Origin: Gammaproteobacteria bacterium
GTDB taxonomy: Bacteria; Pseudomonadota; Gammaproteobacteria; Steroidobacterales; Rariloculaceae
NCBI GenBank assembly: GCA_022825505.1
Contig: JAJDWR010000074.1
Coordinates: forward strand, 1-64,000
Direction: 5' to 3'
DNA length: 64,000 nucleotides
Shown: one piece after another, positions 1-9,265 of the stretch
Layout of the letters: the number at the start of each line of letters is the position of its first letter
How positions within the stretch are numbered: position 1 is the stretch's first letter
Translations under genes and position numbers: made by a program
The notes under the pieces: model-generated
Seen by the model: the letters and a program-made list of their open reading frames with translations, nothing else
Database searches by the model: none
Told to the model about the DNA's origin: nothing

Positions 1-111
1 CCTCTGAAACCACTCGATTTACGCCCTCCGGGCACCACCGGGACACGACCCTTGGCGTTCGAGTCGCCTGGGCCCGACCAAAGCCCTTTCACCAATGGCA
101 AAATGACCCCA

Positions 112-2275
112 TCAGCACAATCGGTGACGAATGCGGGTTAGCCGTCCGCCGATATGGCGCAGCCAAGCCATGTGCATCGTGGAGGTCAGCAGCGCGAAAT
201 CCGGCAAGGTCGCGCCTTGAAGGACGAAAACAAGATCGCTCGGTATCGTCGGGGGTTCCAGCCAGCCGACCGGCACGTATTCACGCCGCTCGGAACTCAC
301 CTTCGGAACCACCAGGAACGGTCCGACAGGCAACACGTTGACATGGTAAAGCCTCGGCGTCACGGCAAGCTTTCGTGTCGGCGCGCTTCGGCTGGCCTCC
401 CGGTATTCGCGGACGGCAGCGATCCGCTCCCGAACGGCGGGCGATCTCGCCAGCGCCTCGGGCGGAGCGTCGTGCAACGCTAGAATCCAGCGCTCGCCGC
501 CGTGCAGGTATTCGCGCGCCCCGATATACGGCTGAAGCCAGGTCGCGGCCATCGGCTCCGCGTCCAGAAACGCGTCGCGCTCCGACGCGCCGAAAATGTA
601 GTTGCCACCGTCGATGGGTTTGGAGCCGATGATCAGTCTCCCCATCCCGTTGATCGGCTTGGTTTCCTTCCGTACCACCAGATGCGGGTCGGCCAGGCCG
701 CCAGCATCGAACAGGTAGGGCGACAGCACCGCGTGGCTGCTTTCCTCCGGCTCGCCGTTGATGTCAGGATAACTGAACAGGCGCCTTTCAGGACGCACGG
801 CTTTGCGCCGGTCCAAGCCCAGAATGACGACATGCACGTGCGCCTTGCCGCGCGCATCCGATCCCCATGCGAACGTGCGGTGCGCGAAGGCGATCTCCAG
901 CTTGCAGCGCTCGAACAGGATCGGCCAGAGTTGCGCGACCTGCTCCCCCTGGGTGATCGAGTTCGTCGCTACGAAACCGATCCGGGCGTCGCTGTGCCTG
1001 ACATATTCCCCCGCCTTTATGAACCACGCGGCGACGTAATCCAGCGTTCCGCCGCTCTTGCCGAGCGCGGCAATTCTGCGCACTTGGGAACGCTGTGCTG
1101 CTGTCTGGTACTTCGAGCCCGCAAAGGGTGGATTGCCCAGCAAGAACGAGCAATCGCCCGAGCTTCGCCTGAAACCGTCGAAGCTCTGCCAGGCGCCGGC
1201 TGTCCTTGCGAGCCTGCAACCGCTCGAACTCGGCGCGCAGGTCGTCCATGAACAGCGGCTCGATGACCTTGAGGATGTTCTTCTCGGTCGTGTAGTGCGC
1301 GCCCTGGGCGCGGCGTTGCTCCGGGTCCATGACGGACTGGAACAGGGATCCGAATATCGCCGGAGAGATATTCGACCAATCGAAGCGGCACACATCCAGC
1401 AGTTTGGCTCGCATGATCGAGTCGAAGGCCGGAATGCGCAACGGTCCCTCGAAAAGATCCCCGTTGACGTAGGGGAAGCGGGCCAGGTCCTCGTCGAGCG
1501 TCGCCAGCCGCTCCGCCTCCGGCGTATTCAGCACCTGGAATAGCTGCATCAGCAGCGCCCCGAGATCCGCTCCGTCCTCGCCGGTGCGGGTCTCGACGAA
1601 GTCGAGGAATATATCGCGCGGCTCGAATATGCCCGTGTCGTCGGCGAAAAGGCAGAACACGATGCGAACGAGGAACCGTTCCAGGTCGTGGCCCCGGTAA
1701 CCGACGTCAGCGAGGGCATCGTGAAGCCGTCCAACCAGTTCGGCTGCCTCGATGTTTGCCGGGTCCTGATCCCGGAACGTGCGCCGCTGCACACCGAGGA
1801 TGAACCCGAACGCCTCCACGTGGGCCGGCAGGTCCGCCAACGCGAAGGAGACCGTCTCCCGCTCGCCAAGATCGTGAAGCTCGAAGGTCCGGAAATCGCT
1901 CACCAGAATGTAGCGCGGGCGGTCGCGCTCGGACAGGGCATCGAAATACCCCCCGGCCTGTTCGTAGGCCCTGGAAAGATCCCGCCCGGAACTCTTCTGC
2001 TCGACGATCAGTACGCCGGGCCAGAACAGGTCGATGTAGCCGTCGCGGTCGTTCAGTTTCCTGACGTGTTGCTTGTATCGGGCGACCGAACGCCGCCGCA
2101 CGCCGAAAACCTCGAAAAAGTCGTTGTAGAAACTCTGAGTCTCGCCCTTCTCGTAAGCCGCATCCCGCCACCTGTCGGCGAAGTCGGCAGCCCGGGCGCG
2201 AATTTCATTCCAGGATAGGCGCACTACGTTCCGCAGAGTCGCCGGGAGGCTGGGTTTCGAGGATTTGCTCGACAT
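112..2275 (-). pseudogene. Decayed MmeI-like DNA methyltransferase / type IIG restriction enzyme
   Basis: Two reading frames together resemble the MmeI-like fused methyltransferase/restriction family. The first frame (from about 2275 to about 1165) carries the N-terminal nuclease-like and helical spacer parts, ending in the usual GAHYTTEKNILKVIEPLF stretch. The second frame (about 1185 to 112) carries the catalytic NPPF motif IV at 1123-1134, followed by the IGFVATNSITQG and AHRTFAWGSDARGKAHVHV stretches typical of the family. The two frames meet near 1165, exactly where the SAM-binding motif I block (DPACGxGNFL) and roughly 150 more residues should lie. That segment is absent and the frame changes. 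The 3' end also stops just after MHMAWLRHIGGRL, short of the normal C-terminus. The chosen start (ATG 2275) overlaps the preceding coiled-coil gene by 71 bp. I read it as a dead defence gene; the family assignment is from motif memory. Confidence 0.8.
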
Positions 2276-2705
2276 GGCCAAGGCGCTGCTCCACGTCGCC
2301 GACGCGCTGCTCCACGTCGCCGACGCGCTGCTCCACATTGCCGAGCCGCTGCTCCACGTCGCCGAGGCGCTGCTCCACATTGCCGAGGCGCTGGTCAAGG
2401 TTGCCGACCCGCTGCTCCAGGTTGCCGAGCGCCAGTTCCATATGGTCCATTCGGATGTCCAATCGGCCCACGCCGATCTGCAGTTCTGCGATGTCCTCGC
2501 GCATGGCTGCATTATCTTCCCGCATGTCGCTGCGCACGGACTCGAACTGCGATCCCATCTCTTCGCGCAATGAGGATACTTCGTTGTGCAGAATTCCGAA
2601 TCCCGCACCGTAGGTCGCCACCACGGTGAGGGCGATCAGCAACGCGGGACCGATTCCGATACGGATTTCGGTTGTCGCGGCACGTTGTTCCGATTTTTGA
2701 GTCAT
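2205..2705 (-). CDS. Membrane-anchored heptad-repeat coiled-coil protein
   Basis: A 166-residue protein with a short charged N-terminus, one hydrophobic segment (about residues 17-39), and a long coiled coil made of near-perfect seven-residue repeats of the type LGNVEQR / VGDVEQR (about residues 80-150). It is probably anchored in the inner membrane with the coiled coil on one side. It lies directly upstream of the decayed MmeI-like gene on the same strand and overlaps its start, so the two were probably co-transcribed. No enzymatic motif is visible. Similar small coiled-coil proteins are often annotated as hypothetical. A role in the adjacent defence gene is possible but not shown. Confidence is high that it is a gene and low on function. 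Confidence 0.7.
   Translation of the reverse strand: MTQKSEQRAATTEIRIGIGPALLIALTVVATYGAGFGILHNEVSSLREEMGSQFESVRSDMREDNAAMREDIAELQIGVGRLDIRMDHMELALGNLEQRVGNLDQRLGNVEQRLGDVEQRLGNVEQRVGDVEQRVGDVEQRLGHVEQILETQPPGDSAERSAPILE
2281..2435. repeat. 21-bp tandem repeat encoding heptads
   Basis: About seven tandem copies of a 21-bp unit (core GCTGCTCCACGTCGCCGA on the plus strand, with variants ending in ATTGCC). The unit length equals one heptad of the coiled coil encoded on the minus strand, so copy-number change would lengthen or shorten the coiled coil in frame. Confidence 0.8.
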
Positions 2706-2873
2706 AGCGATGTTCTCCGCAAGCGCGTCGCGGAGATGCCACGCGCATATATTACACGCGCCATGCTACCCGTGGATACGATCCATAGGCGATACGTCAA
2801 ACTGTGCAATTCGCCCAGAAATGCAACTGAAATTTGCCGTGCCGCTCGCCCGCCGCCGAGGTTGACTGTGAGG

Positions 2874-3018
2874 GAGAGGGCGAGTGCGTACATGCCTTGC
2901 CCGCGTCGTGGGCTCGGCGCGGGGCCAGGGATGGCCAGGAGCGCCGAGCCCCGATCCGAGCCCGCCATGGATGGCGGGCGAGGTTTAGCGGGCAAGGCAT
3001 GTACGCACTCGCCCTCTC
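2874..3018. repeat. Nested palindromic element with 31-bp perfect terminal inverted repeats
   Basis: Positions 2874-2904 and 2988-3018 are perfect reverse complements over 31 bp (core GAGTGCGTACATGCCTTGCC). Between the arms lie two further hairpins: 2910-2920 with 2941-2951 (11 bp perfect) and 2961-2968 with 2971-2978 (8 bp perfect, 2-nt loop). The element occupies most of the 338-bp gap between the porin and the coiled-coil gene and has no credible ORF. It could be a MITE-like or REP/BIME-like dispersed repeat, or a strong bidirectional transcription-stopping structure. No obvious target-site duplication flanks it. No second copy was seen in this window. Confidence 0.85.
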
Positions 3019-3043
3019 GGCGCCAAACGCATCCTCCCACGGC

Positions 3044-4276
3044 TCAATAATTGAAAACAATATCCGCCTGAAGCCTGTCGTAGTCGCGCAGGTTGCCGGC
3101 GGCCTCTCCGCGGTCGCCGAGAATGTACCGCAACCCCAGGTTCCACCCACGCGGAAACGCATACCCCGCTCGAATCGTGTGACCGGCGCCGTCGCTGGTG
3201 CCGCCCGCGAAGTCCGAGTCGGTGAAGGCGCCCACAACCGCGTTGGCCCCGAGATCCTGGTAGATCCATGCCACGTTCCATGTGCCCGTATCCGTCGCGC
3301 GGCGATAGTCGACGCCCAGTGCTAGCCCGTCCGAAAACGCCTCCGCAGCCGTATTGGTGACATAGTCGACATACATCCTCAGCGGATTGCCGGCCAGGTC
3401 GATAGTCATCTCGCCGAATAACTCCACCTGGGAGAACCCGTAGAGATAATTGCCGTTTGCGTCGAGCTGATTGCCCTGCCCGTTGCGCGGCGTGAACACC
3501 GGCGCGCGGCCCTGCGCATGGCTGAGCTCGTGGACGCTCGCCCCGGCGGTCAGGGACACACCCTGCGCCGGCGATCCCCGGTAACCCGCCTGAAGCCCGT
3601 ACCACATGGTGTCGGGGTCCGAACCGCGCTCCTCCGCCCAGAACGCCGACGCGTTCGCGAAGAATGTGCCCGAAGACATTCTGAGTGCAAGCCCTTCCGG
3701 CCTTATGTCTCCATCGTAGAGAAGATGGTAGCCTCCGGGCCGGAAGAACGGGTTGGACATCTTCCCGCCAGCCAGGGTCAGCGTTTCGGAAAGCCTCCAA
3801 TCGAAGTATGCCAGATCCACGCCCACCGACTTCCTCGAAAATCCTTCGTCGAAACTTTGATTGCCGCTGTCATTGGCAATGCCTCCTGTGGACAGGCCAA
3901 AGCCCACTTCCATGTCCTCGTTCAGGGTTGCCGTCGCGTTGGCCCTTGCCCTCATGCGGTGCCTGTGCCGTACCGAAACCGCATCGTCATTGATCGTCTC
4001 GTGCCGGTAACGCAGGTCGCCGTCCAGAACCAGACCTTCCGTCCACGATGGCGCCACTGCCGATGGAGGCGGAAGCTCCACCACCCGCTCGACCTCGATC
4101 TCCACAACCTCTTCATCGTCGCCGGCAACACTCGCTTCGACCCGTGCAAGCCGTTCCTCCAACAGGGCGATGCGGGCTCTGAGTTGTGCGATTTCCTCCT
4201 GGGACTCGGTCTGTGCGCGCAACGATGGTACGGCGAACAGGCAGGAAACGGTAAGAATCGACAGAACGTATCTCAT
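3044..4276 (-). CDS. Putative outer-membrane porin of the Pho regulon
   Basis: A 410-residue exported protein with a signal peptide (about residues 1-21, ending LRAQ) and a short coiled coil rich in E/R/L (about residues 25-55). A long series of alternating beta segments follows and ends in ...DIVFNY, an aromatic C-terminus as expected of a beta-barrel. The architecture matches the 'putative porin' (Porin_5-like) family, whose members have an N-terminal trimerising coiled coil. It follows pstSCAB on the same strand. Two Pho-box-like sites lie about 70-120 bp upstream of its start, so it is probably a phosphate-starvation-induced porin that feeds the Pst transporter. Substrate specificity is inferred from context only. 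Confidence 0.8.
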   Translation of the reverse strand: MRYVLSILTVSCLFAVPSLRAQTESQEEIAQLRARIALLEERLARVEASVAGDDEEVVEIEVERVVELPPPSAVAPSWTEGLVLDGDLRYRHETINDDAVSVRHRHRMRARANATATLNEDMEVGFGLSTGGIANDSGNQSFDEGFSRKSVGVDLAYFDWRLSETLTLAGGKMSNPFFRPGGYHLLYDGDIRPEGLALRMSSGTFFANASAFWAEERGSDPDTMWYGLQAGYRGSPAQGVSLTAGASVHELSHAQGRAPVFTPRNGQGNQLDANGNYLYGFSQVELFGEMTIDLAGNPLRMYVDYVTNTAAEAFSDGLALGVDYRRATDTGTWNVAWIYQDLGANAVVGAFTDSDFAGGTSDGAGHTIRAGYAFPRGWNLGLRYILGDRGEAAGNLRDYDRLQADIVFNY

Positions 4277-4347
4277 TGGGCGAACTCCTCCGCACTGAAG
4301 CCCTGCTGGATAGCAGACTTGTGCGGCGCAGAGTATCGCGCGGCGCT

Positions 4348-4365
4348 ATTACACTTTTCTTACAG
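4348..4365 (-). promoter_or_regulatory. PhoB box 1 upstream of the porin
   Basis: Read on the minus strand the site is CTGTAAG-AAAA-GTGTAAT, a 7-4-7 layout of two direct half-sites 11 bp apart as in the known Pho box (CTGTCAT-AWAW-CTGTMAY). It is the box nearer the porin, with its near edge 71 bp upstream of the ATG at 4276. Confidence 0.75.
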
Positions 4366-4377
4366 ACACGCGCAGTT

Positions 4378-4395
4378 GTTGCACTTTTTTTGCAG
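4378..4395 (-). promoter_or_regulatory. PhoB box 2 upstream of the porin
   Basis: Read on the minus strand the site is CTGCAAA-AAAA-GTGCAAC, again 7-4-7. It lies 12 bp upstream of box 1, so two PhoB dimers could sit in tandem and activate the porin independently of the pst promoter. Confidence 0.75.
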
Positions 4396-4435
4396 AGCCG
4401 GGCAACAGGCTGCAGGACGCGCGATGGAAGCCGGA

Positions 4436-5332
4436 TTAGCCGAATCGGCCGGTGATGTAGTCTTCCGTCAGTTCGTGTTGGGGATTGGTGAAAATCTGGT
4501 CCGTGTCGCCGACCTCGATCAGCCGGCCCAGGTGGAAGTACGCGGTGCGCTGGGAAACCCTGGCGGCCTGCTGCATCGAGTGGGTGACGATCACGATGGC
4601 GAAGTTCTTCTTCAGCTCGTCGATCAGGTCCTCGATGTGCGCCGTGGCAATGGGGTCCAGGGCCGAACAGGGTTCGTCCATCAGGATGACTTCCGGCCCC
4701 ACGGCAATGGTCCTGGCGATGCACAGGCGCTGCTGCTGTCCGCCCGACAGCCCGGTACCTGGCTCGTCCAGGCGGTCCTTGACCTCCGTCCAGAGCCCTG
4801 CCCTCTCGAGGCTGGACCGGACGATCCTGTCAAGTTCCTGGCGGTTGCGCGCCAGCCCGTGGATTCTGGGGCCGTAAGCGACATTGTCGTAGACGGACTT
4901 CGGAAACGGATTCGGCTTCTGAAAGACCATGCCGACCCGGGCTCTCAGCATGACGACGTCCATCCTGCGGGCATGAATGTCCTCGCCGTCGAGGAGAATC
5001 TCCCCGTGCACACGGGCGATGTCGATGGTGTCGTTCATGCGGTTGAGGCACCGGATGAAAGTGGACTTGCCGCACCCGGACGGGCCTATCAGCGAAATGA
5101 CCTGGTTCTTGCCGATATCCAGGCTGACGTTCTGGATCGCGTGGTTGTCGCCGTAAAACACATCGACGTTTCTCGCCCGCACGACCGGGTTGGCGGAGGT
5201 GTAGTCGCCCACCGTCCGGTAGGTGTCGCCGACTACCCGGATGTCCGGGGCCGCCGGGACTGACGTTTCTTCTACCGTGCCTGCACCAACCTGGGGCACC
5301 GTGTCTTTCTCCACCTTGGTCGCCTGACTCAC
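4436..5332 (-). CDS. pstB: Phosphate ABC transporter ATP-binding protein PstB
   Basis: The 298-residue ATPase subunit of the high-affinity phosphate importer PstSCAB. It shows Walker [10 protein letters not shown] (about residues 83-91), the ABC signature LSGGQQQR, Walker B VILMDEP and a switch histidine in IVTHSM. The N-terminus is about 40 residues longer than the E. coli protein, and the extension (before [12 protein letters not shown]) is polar and probably unstructured; a later start cannot be excluded. It lies 29 bp downstream of pstA on the same strand and is the last pst gene before the porin promoter. Confidence 0.96.
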   Translation of the reverse strand: MSQATKVEKDTVPQVGAGTVEETSVPAAPDIRVVGDTYRTVGDYTSANPVVRARNVDVFYGDNHAIQNVSLDIGKNQVISLIGPSGCGKSTFIRCLNRMNDTIDIARVHGEILLDGEDIHARRMDVVMLRARVGMVFQKPNPFPKSVYDNVAYGPRIHGLARNRQELDRIVRSSLERAGLWTEVKDRLDEPGTGLSGGQQQRLCIARTIAVGPEVILMDEPCSALDPIATAHIEDLIDELKKNFAIVIVTHSMQQAARVSQRTAYFHLGRLIEVGDTDQIFTNPQHELTEDYITGRFG

Positions 5333-5361
5333 AGTCTACTCCAATGAGAACCAAAAAATGG

Positions 5362-6651
5362 CTACCAGCGCCGTTCGAAGCGCTTTCGCAGCAGGATCGC
5401 GCTGGCATTCATCACCAACAGGAACGCCAGCAGCACGAGAATCGCAGCGGAAGTTCTCTCCACAAAGGCCCGTTCAGGGCTGTCCGCCCAGAGGTACACC
5501 TGCACCGGAAGAGCGGTCGCCGGATCCAGCGGACTCTCCGGTACGTCGACGATAAACGCGACCATTCCGATCATGAGCAGCGGCGCGGACTCGCCCAGGG
5601 CTCTCGCCATGCCGATGATCGTTCCGGTGAGCATGCCCGGCAGCGCCAGCGGCATGACGTGATGAAAAATCGTCTGCATCTTCGATGCGCCCACGCCCAG
5701 CGCCGCCTCCCGTATCGACGGAGGAACCGACATCAGGGATGCCCGGGCGGCGATGATGACCACCGGGAGCGTCATCAGGGTCAATACCAGCCCACCCACC
5801 ACAGGGGCCGAACGGGGCAGGCCGAAGAAGTTGATGAACAGCGCCAGTCCCAGCAGCCCGAACACGATGGAAGGCACCGCGGCCAGGTTGTTGATGTTGA
5901 CCTCGATCAGGTCCGTCCAGCGGTTCTTCGGGGCGAACTCCTCCAGGTAAATGGCCGTGGCGACACCCAGGGGGAAGGACAGCGCGAGAGTGACCAGCAA
6001 CATGAAGAAGGAGCCCACGACGGCGCTCCAGATGCCGGACATCTCCGGATCGCGCGAATCGCCGGAGGTAAAGAAGCGATGGTTGAAGTGGCGCGCGACG
6101 CTGCCGTCCGCCTCCAGTTGCTCGATCCAGCCCAACTGACTGTCGTTAATGCGGCGTTCCGACTCCTCGGCGGTGCGGTCCATGTGGCCTTTGACGAGCA
6201 TATCAACATCGTCGTCGGCCACGAGCCACTGACGGATGGTCTGGCCCACAAGTTCCGGATTCGCAAGCACCTGGTTTCTGAGCTCGAACCCGGCCCCCGG
6301 GCTGACCAGCGCAAACAGGTCCCGCAGATCGTTCCGGCCCTCTACCTGCGGGAAACGGGCCATCAGTGCATTCCTGATCACTCCCTGGTAGTTCGCGCGG
6401 CCGAGCGTTTGCGGATCCCGTTCACCATCGGGATCGATGGACGATTCGCTCAACTCCACCTCCAGCAGGATGTGAGTCTGCAGAAAGGCCGTGTAGCCGT
6501 TGCCGATCAGCGTATAGAAGAAGAACGCGAGAAAGGCCATACCCACCAGCACCGCGCCGAGACCCGCCAACCGGAAATTGCGTTCGCGCCGGTACCTCCG
6601 GGCAATACCCCGGGCCACCCGCTCTTTCACGCCTTGTGCGTGGCTACTCAT
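5362..6651 (-). CDS. pstA: Phosphate ABC transporter permease PstA
   Basis: A 429-residue inner-membrane permease. The N-terminal part has one membrane segment (about residues 28-50) followed by a large periplasmic domain of roughly 150 residues (DUF3333-like), then the standard PstA permease core with the EAA-type loop (REAALGVGASKMQTIFHHVMP). The long form is typical of gammaproteobacterial and alphaproteobacterial pst operons. Its start overlaps the end of pstC by 8 bp, which suggests translational coupling, and pstB follows 29 bp later. Confidence 0.95.
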   Translation of the reverse strand: MSSHAQGVKERVARGIARRYRRERNFRLAGLGAVLVGMAFLAFFFYTLIGNGYTAFLQTHILLEVELSESSIDPDGERDPQTLGRANYQGVIRNALMARFPQVEGRNDLRDLFALVSPGAGFELRNQVLANPELVGQTIRQWLVADDDVDMLVKGHMDRTAEESERRINDSQLGWIEQLEADGSVARHFNHRFFTSGDSRDPEMSGIWSAVVGSFFMLLVTLALSFPLGVATAIYLEEFAPKNRWTDLIEVNINNLAAVPSIVFGLLGLALFINFFGLPRSAPVVGGLVLTLMTLPVVIIAARASLMSVPPSIREAALGVGASKMQTIFHHVMPLALPGMLTGTIIGMARALGESAPLLMIGMVAFIVDVPESPLDPATALPVQVYLWADSPERAFVERTSAAILVLLAFLLVMNASAILLRKRFERRW

Positions 6652-8026
6652 ATTGCTCCCGGTAGCGCCGGACCACGCGTAGCGCGATGATGTTCAGAAT
6701 CAGCGTCGTCACGAACAACAGCAGGCCCAACGCAAACGCTGCCAGCGTCTTGGCGCTGTCGAATTCCTGGTCGCCGATCAGCAGGGTCACGATCTGCACG
6801 GTCACCGTGGTGACAGCCTCCAGCGGGTTCGCGGTGAGATTCGCGGCAAGACCGGCCGCCATGACCACGATCATGGTCTCGCCGATGGCCCTGGATGCCG
6901 CCAGCAATATGCCGCCGACAATACCCGGCAATGCGGCCGGCAGGATTACCTGCCGAATGGTCTCCGACTGGGTGGCGCCCAGTCCATACGAGCCATCGCG
7001 AAGATCCTGCGGAACCGCATTGATCACGTCATCGGAAAGGGAGGAGACGAAGGGAATGATCATGATCCCCATCACCAGGCCGGCGCCCAGTGCGCTTTCG
7101 GACGAAACGCTGAGTCCCAGGCCTTCGCCGAACTGGCGCAACAGCGGACCCACCGTCAAAGCGGCGAAGTACCCGTAGACCACCGTCGGGATGCCCGCGA
7201 GCACCTCGAGCATCGGCTTGGCGAACGAACGTACCTGCGGGTTGGCGTACTCCGACAGGTAGATCGCGGACATGAGTCCCACCGGAACGGCCACCAGCAT
7301 GGCAATTCCGGAGATCAACAGCGTTCCGGCAAATAGCGGCACCGCGCCGAACGCCCCCGACGACCCGACCTGATCCGGCCGAATCGCCGTTTGCGGGCTC
7401 CAGCTCAGTCCGAACAGAAACTCCAGAGGAGATACCTGCTGGAAGAAGCGCAGCGCCTCGAACAGCACGGAGAGGAAAATGCCGATGGTGGTGAAGATCG
7501 CCACGGTTGACGCTGCCATCAGCAGCAATTCCATGGACCGCTCCACCTTGTTGCGGGCGCGCAAGCCCGGTTCCACCCTGCGGAACGCCCATCCGAGGGT
7601 CGTCAGCCCGATGATCAGCACCGCGAGCATGAGACCCAGATTGCTGATTCTCTGCAGCGACATGTAGCGGGACGCCGCCGCCAGAATCTCGTCGCTCGGT
7701 TCGCCGGAGACGATATTGCCCTCGACCAGGTTCCTGATGTCGTTGTACACCAGACCGAGTTCGGCCTCGGGAAGCTCCAGGGTTGCCGCGGACATCGTCG
7801 CAAGCACCTGCGTACGAATGAAGCCGGGTTCGGCCAGTTGCCACAGGCAGTAGAGCAGCAGCGCCGGCAACGCGCACCAGATGGCCACGTAGCTTCCGTA
7901 GTAGCCGGGCAGGGAATGACACGTCAACCCGGTATTCGATGCGGCCCGGACCGACCGGCGCCGGCCCAGCACATAGGCCACCACGGTCATGCCAAGCAGG
8001 GCCACCAGAACCGTGGAGGATGGCAC
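6644..8026 (-). CDS. pstC: Phosphate ABC transporter permease PstC
   Basis: A 460-residue inner-membrane permease, partner of PstA. It has an N-terminal membrane segment, a second long hydrophobic region with a periplasmic part of about 100 residues, and a C-terminal permease core with the EAA-like loop (DGSYGLGATQSETIRQVILPAALPG in pieces). This long type of PstC matches the long PstA next to it. It lies 48 bp downstream of pstS and overlaps pstA by 8 bp. Confidence 0.95.
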   Translation of the reverse strand: MPSSTVLVALLGMTVVAYVLGRRRSVRAASNTGLTCHSLPGYYGSYVAIWCALPALLLYCLWQLAEPGFIRTQVLATMSAATLELPEAELGLVYNDIRNLVEGNIVSGEPSDEILAAASRYMSLQRISNLGLMLAVLIIGLTTLGWAFRRVEPGLRARNKVERSMELLLMAASTVAIFTTIGIFLSVLFEALRFFQQVSPLEFLFGLSWSPQTAIRPDQVGSSGAFGAVPLFAGTLLISGIAMLVAVPVGLMSAIYLSEYANPQVRSFAKPMLEVLAGIPTVVYGYFAALTVGPLLRQFGEGLGLSVSSESALGAGLVMGIMIIPFVSSLSDDVINAVPQDLRDGSYGLGATQSETIRQVILPAALPGIVGGILLAASRAIGETMIVVMAAGLAANLTANPLEAVTTVTVQIVTLLIGDQEFDSAKTLAAFALGLLLFVTTLILNIIALRVVRRYREQYE

Positions 8027-8074
8027 CGGGCAACTCTACAGTGGTGTCATTGCGGGGAACGAACAGAATTCAGG

Positions 8075-9127
8075 TCAGGGCGACAGAGTCACGTTTTCCA
8101 ACCCCTGAACCGCCTCGAGCACTGTTCGGCGTTCGGTTTGCGGAAGCGGAATCAGGCCCCTGTCGGAAAGGTATCCGAAGTCGCCCCACGCAGCCTCGCT
8201 GGTCAGTTCGGCGAGAAACTCCTCGATCCCCGGGATTTCTCCCACGTGCAGCTTCTTGACGTAACTGTACAGCGGCCGCGATACGGGATAGCTGCCGTCG
8301 GCAATGGAGTCGAACTCGGGTGCGACGCCGTCGATGAGCGATCCCTGGACCTTGTCCTGATTCTGGTCGAGAAAGCTGAATCCGAAAATGCCCAGTGCGG
8401 AGGGGTTCGCTTCGAGCTTCTGGACGATGAGGTTGTCGTTCTCGCCGGCCTCGATGAAGGCGCCATCCTCGCGCATGGTGAAACAGGCGGTGTCACGGGC
8501 ATCGTCGGCAAGCGTCTCGATTACCGGGAATGCCTCGCACCCGGCCAGCATGACCAACTCCACAAAGGCGTCGCGTGTGCCGGATGTCGGCGGCGGACCG
8601 AGCACCTCGATGCGCACGTCCGGCAGGCCAGCGTCGATGTCGGCCCAGGACTCGTAGGGGTTCGGAATCAGTCCGCTGCCGGTGGAATCGGGGACATCCT
8701 TCGCCAGCGCCAGATAAATCTGCTCACGCGCCAAACGGTATATGGGCGCTCCCTTGAAATTGGCCAGCACGATGCCGTCGTAACCGATCTTGACCTCGAC
8801 GACTTCCGCGATGCCGTTCCTGGTGCACTCGTCGATTTCGGACTGCCGCACGCGCCGGGAGGAATTGGTGATATCCGGATACTGCACGCCCGCCCCGGAA
8901 CAGAACAGCTTGAATCCGCCGCCGGATCCCGTGGATTCGATCTTGGGCGTACTGAAATCGGTGGTGCGGCCGAATCGCTCCGCGACCACGGTGGAAAACG
9001 GGTATACCGTCGATGAACCGACGATGCTGATGTAGTCACGCGCGGCTTGCGCGTGCGCGAACTGGACGATGAAGGCGGCCCCCAATCCGGACACGCACGC
9101 AACGAACGAAGCGGAAAATTTTCCCAT
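8075..9127 (-). CDS. pstS: Phosphate-binding periplasmic protein PstS
   Basis: A 350-residue periplasmic phosphate-binding protein. The start at ATG 9127 is chosen because it yields a normal signal peptide (MGKFSASFVACVSG...AHAQA). Phosphate-binding signatures are present: IVGSSTVYPFS near the mature N-terminus, ESTGSGGGFKLF, and a GTRDAF motif in the middle. It is the first gene of pstSCAB. A weak Pho-box-like sequence on the minus strand (9186-9203, CTGCAAT-GATT-CCTTAAC) may drive it, but its second half-site is poor. Confidence 0.95.
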   Translation of the reverse strand: MGKFSASFVACVSGLGAAFIVQFAHAQAARDYISIVGSSTVYPFSTVVAERFGRTTDFSTPKIESTGSGGGFKLFCSGAGVQYPDITNSSRRVRQSEIDECTRNGIAEVVEVKIGYDGIVLANFKGAPIYRLAREQIYLALAKDVPDSTGSGLIPNPYESWADIDAGLPDVRIEVLGPPPTSGTRDAFVELVMLAGCEAFPVIETLADDARDTACFTMREDGAFIEAGENDNLIVQKLEANPSALGIFGFSFLDQNQDKVQGSLIDGVAPEFDSIADGSYPVSRPLYSYVKKLHVGEIPGIEEFLAELTSEAAWGDFGYLSDRGLIPLPQTERRTVLEAVQGLENVTLSP

Positions 9128-9265
9128 CGTGGCTCCCAGTGAAAATCGAGTGAATGGCTGCAGTGGGCAAGCGTGCCAGCGAATTGTTAAGGAATCATTG
9201 CAGTAGAGTCGAGATATGATATGGCCGCCCGGCGAGCGGCACCTTTTGCCGGCCACGGACACGCT

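Noticed and set aside
3518..5263. 581-residue plus-strand open frame over the porin and pstB
   Set aside because: It lies antisense to two well-supported genes, has no recognisable domain, and its composition is that of a GC-rich shadow frame.
9186..9203. Possible Pho box upstream of pstS (CTGCAAT-GATT-CCTTAAC)
   Set aside because: The first half-site is acceptable, but the second deviates strongly. It is reported only as a weak candidate within the pstS entry.
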